From WVXT01 sp964345635 (GTDB lineage: Bacteria > UBA6262 > WVXT01), in assembly GCA_964345635.1 (NCBI GenBank), contig CAYFRM010000036.1:1-26834 (forward strand): a stretch of DNA of 26,834 nt, given 5' to 3'. A model generated the notes under the pieces. The model was given only the letters and a program-made list of their open reading frames with translations. It ran no database searches and was not told the DNA's origin. The position numbers were made by a program, and so were the translations under genes. Positions 23,942 through 26,834 of this stretch are shown here, one piece after another (within the stretch, counting starts at the first letter, position 1; each line of letters opens with the position of its first letter).

Positions 23942-26053
23942 ATGAAAACAAAGAGTGAAACGATAACTCCCAATAATACCTGTGCCAAAGAAAAACTTAA
24001 ACCATGGTTGGTGGGGCTACTAATTTTATTTGTCGTTGTGATGGGGTGGATACTGTTGGGTAAAGGGTGGAAAAACAGGGAATATGCCCGGGAAGACAGA
24101 ATGTTCCTGGGCAAAACAAATCTTCCCGGTGGAATCGAGTCAAGGAATAGACGCGATAAGGTCGCTTTCAGCAAACCGCAAGATTCCTATCGCAATATTG
24201 TGGAATTGATAAAACCGGCTGTCGTGGGAATCAGCCTGCCCAATGCCCGGCCATTTTTCCAGAAGTGGGGAATGGCAGAAACCCCGCCGCCTGATTTGAC
24301 GTGGCTTAGATGTCCCGGGTGTGGTTGGGTGACTATCGAGCCTCCGGAAAACCTGTTGACCCCGATCATCTGTCCCAATTGCTCTACAGTTATAAGCCAA
24401 AACCCGCAGGTACAAAAACAAGCGTGGTGGCAACCAACCCGACTACCGCAAGGACAGATGCAGGCCTGGGGTATGAGGGGGCAAGGATTTGGTGCGAATA
24501 CGCTTAGCATGCTGTGTCCTAATTGCAAAACGACAGTAACCCGCCAGCCGGGTATTCCCTGGACTGCGATTACCTGCCCCAATTGCGGTCTGTCGATGTT
24601 CTGCCCCCGCCTGCCAAATAACCCGCTCATAGGGCAAAAACAGGTCTGGATGCAACCAACGGTGCAACCGCAACCCCCAAGCGTTCAAAACGGACCTTTC
24701 ACTTCCCCCGGTCAAGAAGTAGTTATGCCAGGATTTCAGGGGCTGGGGTCGGGAGTAGTCGTTTCCCAAAGAGGATATATATTGACGAATTCGCATCTTG
24801 TTTTGGGACAGAGATTCGTTACTGTGACGTTATTTACCCCGCAAGGACAGAGTAGTTTCAAAGGTCAAGTAGTTGTCCAGGCACCCGATCGCGATTTAGC
24901 CATTGTGAAAATAGATTCGCAAAATATCGACTTGCCGGTCGCCCCTGTGAGTAATTCCAATACAGTGCAAGTGGGTGATACGGTTTTGGCCTTTGGTAAT
25001 CCCTTCGGTTTATCCCAGACAGTGACATCAGGCATAATCAGCGCGGTGAGAACGTCTACGGTGATTGAGGGACATCAATTCAATGATCTTATCCAGACAG
25101 ATGCTCCCATAAACCAGGGCAATTCCGGTGGTCCCCTGGTGAACTTGCGCGGGGAGGTTATAGGGATAAATACAGCAATCTATTCCCCTGCTCAAACACA
25201 CACAGGATTAGGTTTTGCAGTGCCGATAAACCAGGCCAAAGAGGTCTTTGGCAGTTATATGGACGGGTCGGCGCAGAAAGTTAACATGCAGTTCTTAGCT
25301 TATCCCGACCCGAAAACATATCCTACTGCCGGGCAAAAAGCAGGACCTCGCGCTGCAGTGCCAGAAGACGCGCCTGCCTGGTTGGGTATAAACATACAAA
25401 TCCTGAACGATGTTCTTGCCGAACAGTTGAATGTCCCGGTAGACAGAGGCATTCTGATAAATGAAGTTTATGTTAATTCCCCGGCTGGCGAGGCGGGATT
25501 GAGGCGCCAAGATGTAATTATCCGTTTTGACGGGAAAAGAATCACTGATGAAACGCAAATAAGAACCCTGCTGGCGAAAAAGAAGCCTGGCGATAAGGTC
25601 AAAATGACCATACTGCGGGGAAGAAAACGACTGGATATCAAATTTGAAACCGCGGGAGGCGGCTGGTGGCAGGCTCAGCCGGCGGCCGTACAAAATAAGT
25701 CCGTCAATCTATTGAAAAATGCGGAAATAGAGACGGGGAGTGCGGAAATCGTCTCCCTGGGAATTGCCGCGCTTACCATAACACCGGAAATTGCATTTAC
25801 CTATGGTTTACCCAAAGATGCCAGGGGCATAATTGCCACAGAAACAGAAGGCCTGGCATTAAACTGCGGAATAAGAGACGGCGACATAATCAAGAAAGTG
25901 AATAATAGAGCGACCCCTGATCTGGTAAGCTTCCTGAAAGCAATAAAGAGAGGAGATCCCTCCCGAGGTATCGCTTTGTCGTTGATTCGCGGAGGCATGC
26001 CCATAGAGATAGTAATCAAAGAAAAGCCTGAGCTTCTACCAAGGGGACTATGA
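23942..26053 (+). CDS. mamE: MamE-type HtrA protease with two zinc-ribbon-like modules
   Basis: This 703-residue protein has one membrane segment (about residues 20-40). Two tandem modules with CxxC-x16-CxxC follow (Cys124/127/144/147 and Cys192/195/212/215), joined by Gln/Pro-rich linkers. The trypsin-like domain keeps the triad His285 (TNSHLVLG), Asp318 (RDLAIVKID) and Ser395 (QGNSGGPL). PDZ1 (about 480-570) and PDZ2 (about 605-700) complete the HtrA plan. MamE controls magnetosome protein sorting and crystal growth; typical MamE carries CxxCH heme motifs, which are absent here. ATG at 23942 (TGAGG 9 bases upstream) is preferred to TTG at 23906. mamB begins at the next base after its stop. 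Confidence 0.85.
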   Translation: MKTKSETITPNNTCAKEKLKPWLVGLLILFVVVMGWILLGKGWKNREYAREDRMFLGKTNLPGGIESRNRRDKVAFSKPQDSYRNIVELIKPAVVGISLPNARPFFQKWGMAETPPPDLTWLRCPGCGWVTIEPPENLLTPIICPNCSTVISQNPQVQKQAWWQPTRLPQGQMQAWGMRGQGFGANTLSMLCPNCKTTVTRQPGIPWTAITCPNCGLSMFCPRLPNNPLIGQKQVWMQPTVQPQPPSVQNGPFTSPGQEVVMPGFQGLGSGVVVSQRGYILTNSHLVLGQRFVTVTLFTPQGQSSFKGQVVVQAPDRDLAIVKIDSQNIDLPVAPVSNSNTVQVGDTVLAFGNPFGLSQTVTSGIISAVRTSTVIEGHQFNDLIQTDAPINQGNSGGPLVNLRGEVIGINTAIYSPAQTHTGLGFAVPINQAKEVFGSYMDGSAQKVNMQFLAYPDPKTYPTAGQKAGPRAAVPEDAPAWLGINIQILNDVLAEQLNVPVDRGILINEVYVNSPAGEAGLRRQDVIIRFDGKRITDETQIRTLLAKKKPGDKVKMTILRGRKRLDIKFETAGGGWWQAQPAAVQNKSVNLLKNAEIETGSAEIVSLGIAALTITPEIAFTYGLPKDARGIIATETEGLALNCGIRDGDIIKKVNNRATPDLVSFLKAIKRGDPSRGIALSLIRGGMPIEIVIKEKPELLPRGL

Positions 26054-26834
26054 ATGGCTCAACAACAATGCGAGACTTGCGGTCGTAGAGCAACATGGCT
26101 AAGTGCGGGGCAGAATGTTGTGCTCGCTTCACTTAAAGGACTGGTCGGTTACGCAACCGGCAGCAGGGCCCTATTGGCCGATGCTTTGCATTCAGGGGCG
26201 GATGTAGCTTGTGCTCTTCTCGCGGCGTGGGGCACGCGGTTTGGCGAGAAACCTGTAGACAAAACCCATCCTTATGGCTATGGGAAGGTAGAATTCGTAG
26301 TGGGGATAGTTGTGGGCATCGTACTCATCTTTGCTGCCGGAGAAATACTCTACGGCTCGTCAAAAGTCCTTTTTTCGCAACTAAAAATAACCCCACCGAA
26401 ACTCCTGGCCGTCTGGGTAGCGTTACTCTCGGTTTATTCAAACTTTGTTATCTCCCATTACACTATGTGCGCGGCTAAAGAGTTGAACAGCCCCGCTTTG
26501 AAATCGATTTCTGTAGATAACCGTTCCGACGCATATTCCTCCATACCGGTGGTAATTTGCATCCTCGGCAGTCAGCTCGGTTTTCCCCAATTGGATCCGC
26601 TGGCAGCTGTATTCGTAGGATTGCTTGTCTTCAAGATGGGTGCGGGACTGATAATAGAAAACTATCGTGGGCTACTGGACGTTTCCGTGAAACCGGAACT
26701 AATGGAGGAGATAAGAAAATTGATAATTTCCTTGCCGGGAGTGAAAAAGATAAGCTACCTGAGGACGAGACAGATAGGACAGAAAATATGGGTGGATGTA
26801 GAAGCGTGCGTCCGGGAAGAGAAAACGTTTAAAG
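26054..26834 (+). CDS. mamB: Cation diffusion facilitator, MamB/MamM type (3' end beyond window)
   Basis: The frame is open from ATG 26054 to the window edge (260 codons), so the gene is cut. The start follows the mamE stop directly. An N-terminal CETC motif precedes several membrane segments. Metal-site residues fit the CDF pattern: His46 and Asp50 (ADALHSGADV) and Asp155/Asp159 (DNRSD). Sequence landmarks match magnetosome transporters: HPYGYGKVEF, the N-terminal CxxC, NSPALK and YRGLLDVSVKPELM, with both MamB-like (HSGADV, DNRSDA) and MamM-like (YRGL.D, GQ.IW.D) traits. It would carry Fe2+ into the vesicle. MamB is favoured, MamM cannot be excluded. Confidence 0.82.
   Translation, partial: MAQQQCETCGRRATWLSAGQNVVLASLKGLVGYATGSRALLADALHSGADVACALLAAWGTRFGEKPVDKTHPYGYGKVEFVVGIVVGIVLIFAAGEILYGSSKVLFSQLKITPPKLLAVWVALLSVYSNFVISHYTMCAAKELNSPALKSISVDNRSDAYSSIPVVICILGSQLGFPQLDPLAAVFVGLLVFKMGAGLIIENYRGLLDVSVKPELMEEIRKLIISLPGVKKISYLRTRQIGQKIWVDVEACVREEKTFK

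Noticed and set aside
26209..26832. Two apparent ORFs at 26209-26478 and 26557-26832
   Set aside because: They are out of frame with the clear CDF transporter that stays open from 26054 to the window edge.
1..26834. tRNA, rRNA, CRISPR arrays and insertion sequences
   Set aside because: None was seen: no repeat-spacer pattern, transposase or conserved RNA gene sequence.

Overview
All genes in this 26.8 kb window lie on the + strand, mostly with short spacers or small overlaps. The organism looks like an uncultured, deep-branching magnetotactic bacterium. The right third carries a recognisable set of magnetosome-type genes: two MamA-like TPR proteins, a LemA-family MamQ, MamI, a MamE-type HtrA protease and a MamB/MamM-type cation transporter. 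The phylum cannot be fixed from this sequence; Omnitrophota, Nitrospirota or a relative would fit the gene style, but that is a guess.

Region 1 (1-5772) is a small biosynthetic operon. It holds the 3' part of a ketosynthase with an unusual His-to-Gln change, three cobalamin-binding-type radical SAM enzymes and an isoprenylcysteine-methyltransferase-like membrane enzyme. The product is unknown.

Region 2 (5769-18549) is a signalling block. A stand-alone 7TM sensor is followed by a histidine kinase with the same sensor domain, a small Fis-like protein and a PilZ protein. Next come a short, divergent sigma-54 factor behind a possible attenuator, a large GAF/PAS hybrid kinase and an NtrC-type activator. 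An operon of XRE-cupin regulator, HD-GYP protein and a second NtrC-type activator closes the block. In the last two proteins the receiver domains have lost the phosphorylation site.

Region 3 (18843 to the window end) is the magnetosome cluster. It begins with a basic HEAT-repeat protein, a possible remnant ORF, a TM2-like protein, ParA, a very basic ParA-neighbour protein and a Gly-rich membrane protein. MamA-like x2, MamQ, MamI, MamE and MamB follow, the last cut by the window edge.

The link between regions 2 and 3 is two near-identical -24/-12 (sigma-54) promoters. One (15188-15203) precedes the XRE/HD-GYP/activator operon and the other (18784-18799) precedes the first gene of the magnetosome cluster. 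With a sigma-54 factor and two sigma-54 activators encoded just upstream, the simplest reading is magnetosome transcription controlled by sigma-54 and possibly by c-di-GMP. A second hypothesis is that ParA and the overlapping basic protein place magnetosomes in the cell. Both are inferences that can be tested.
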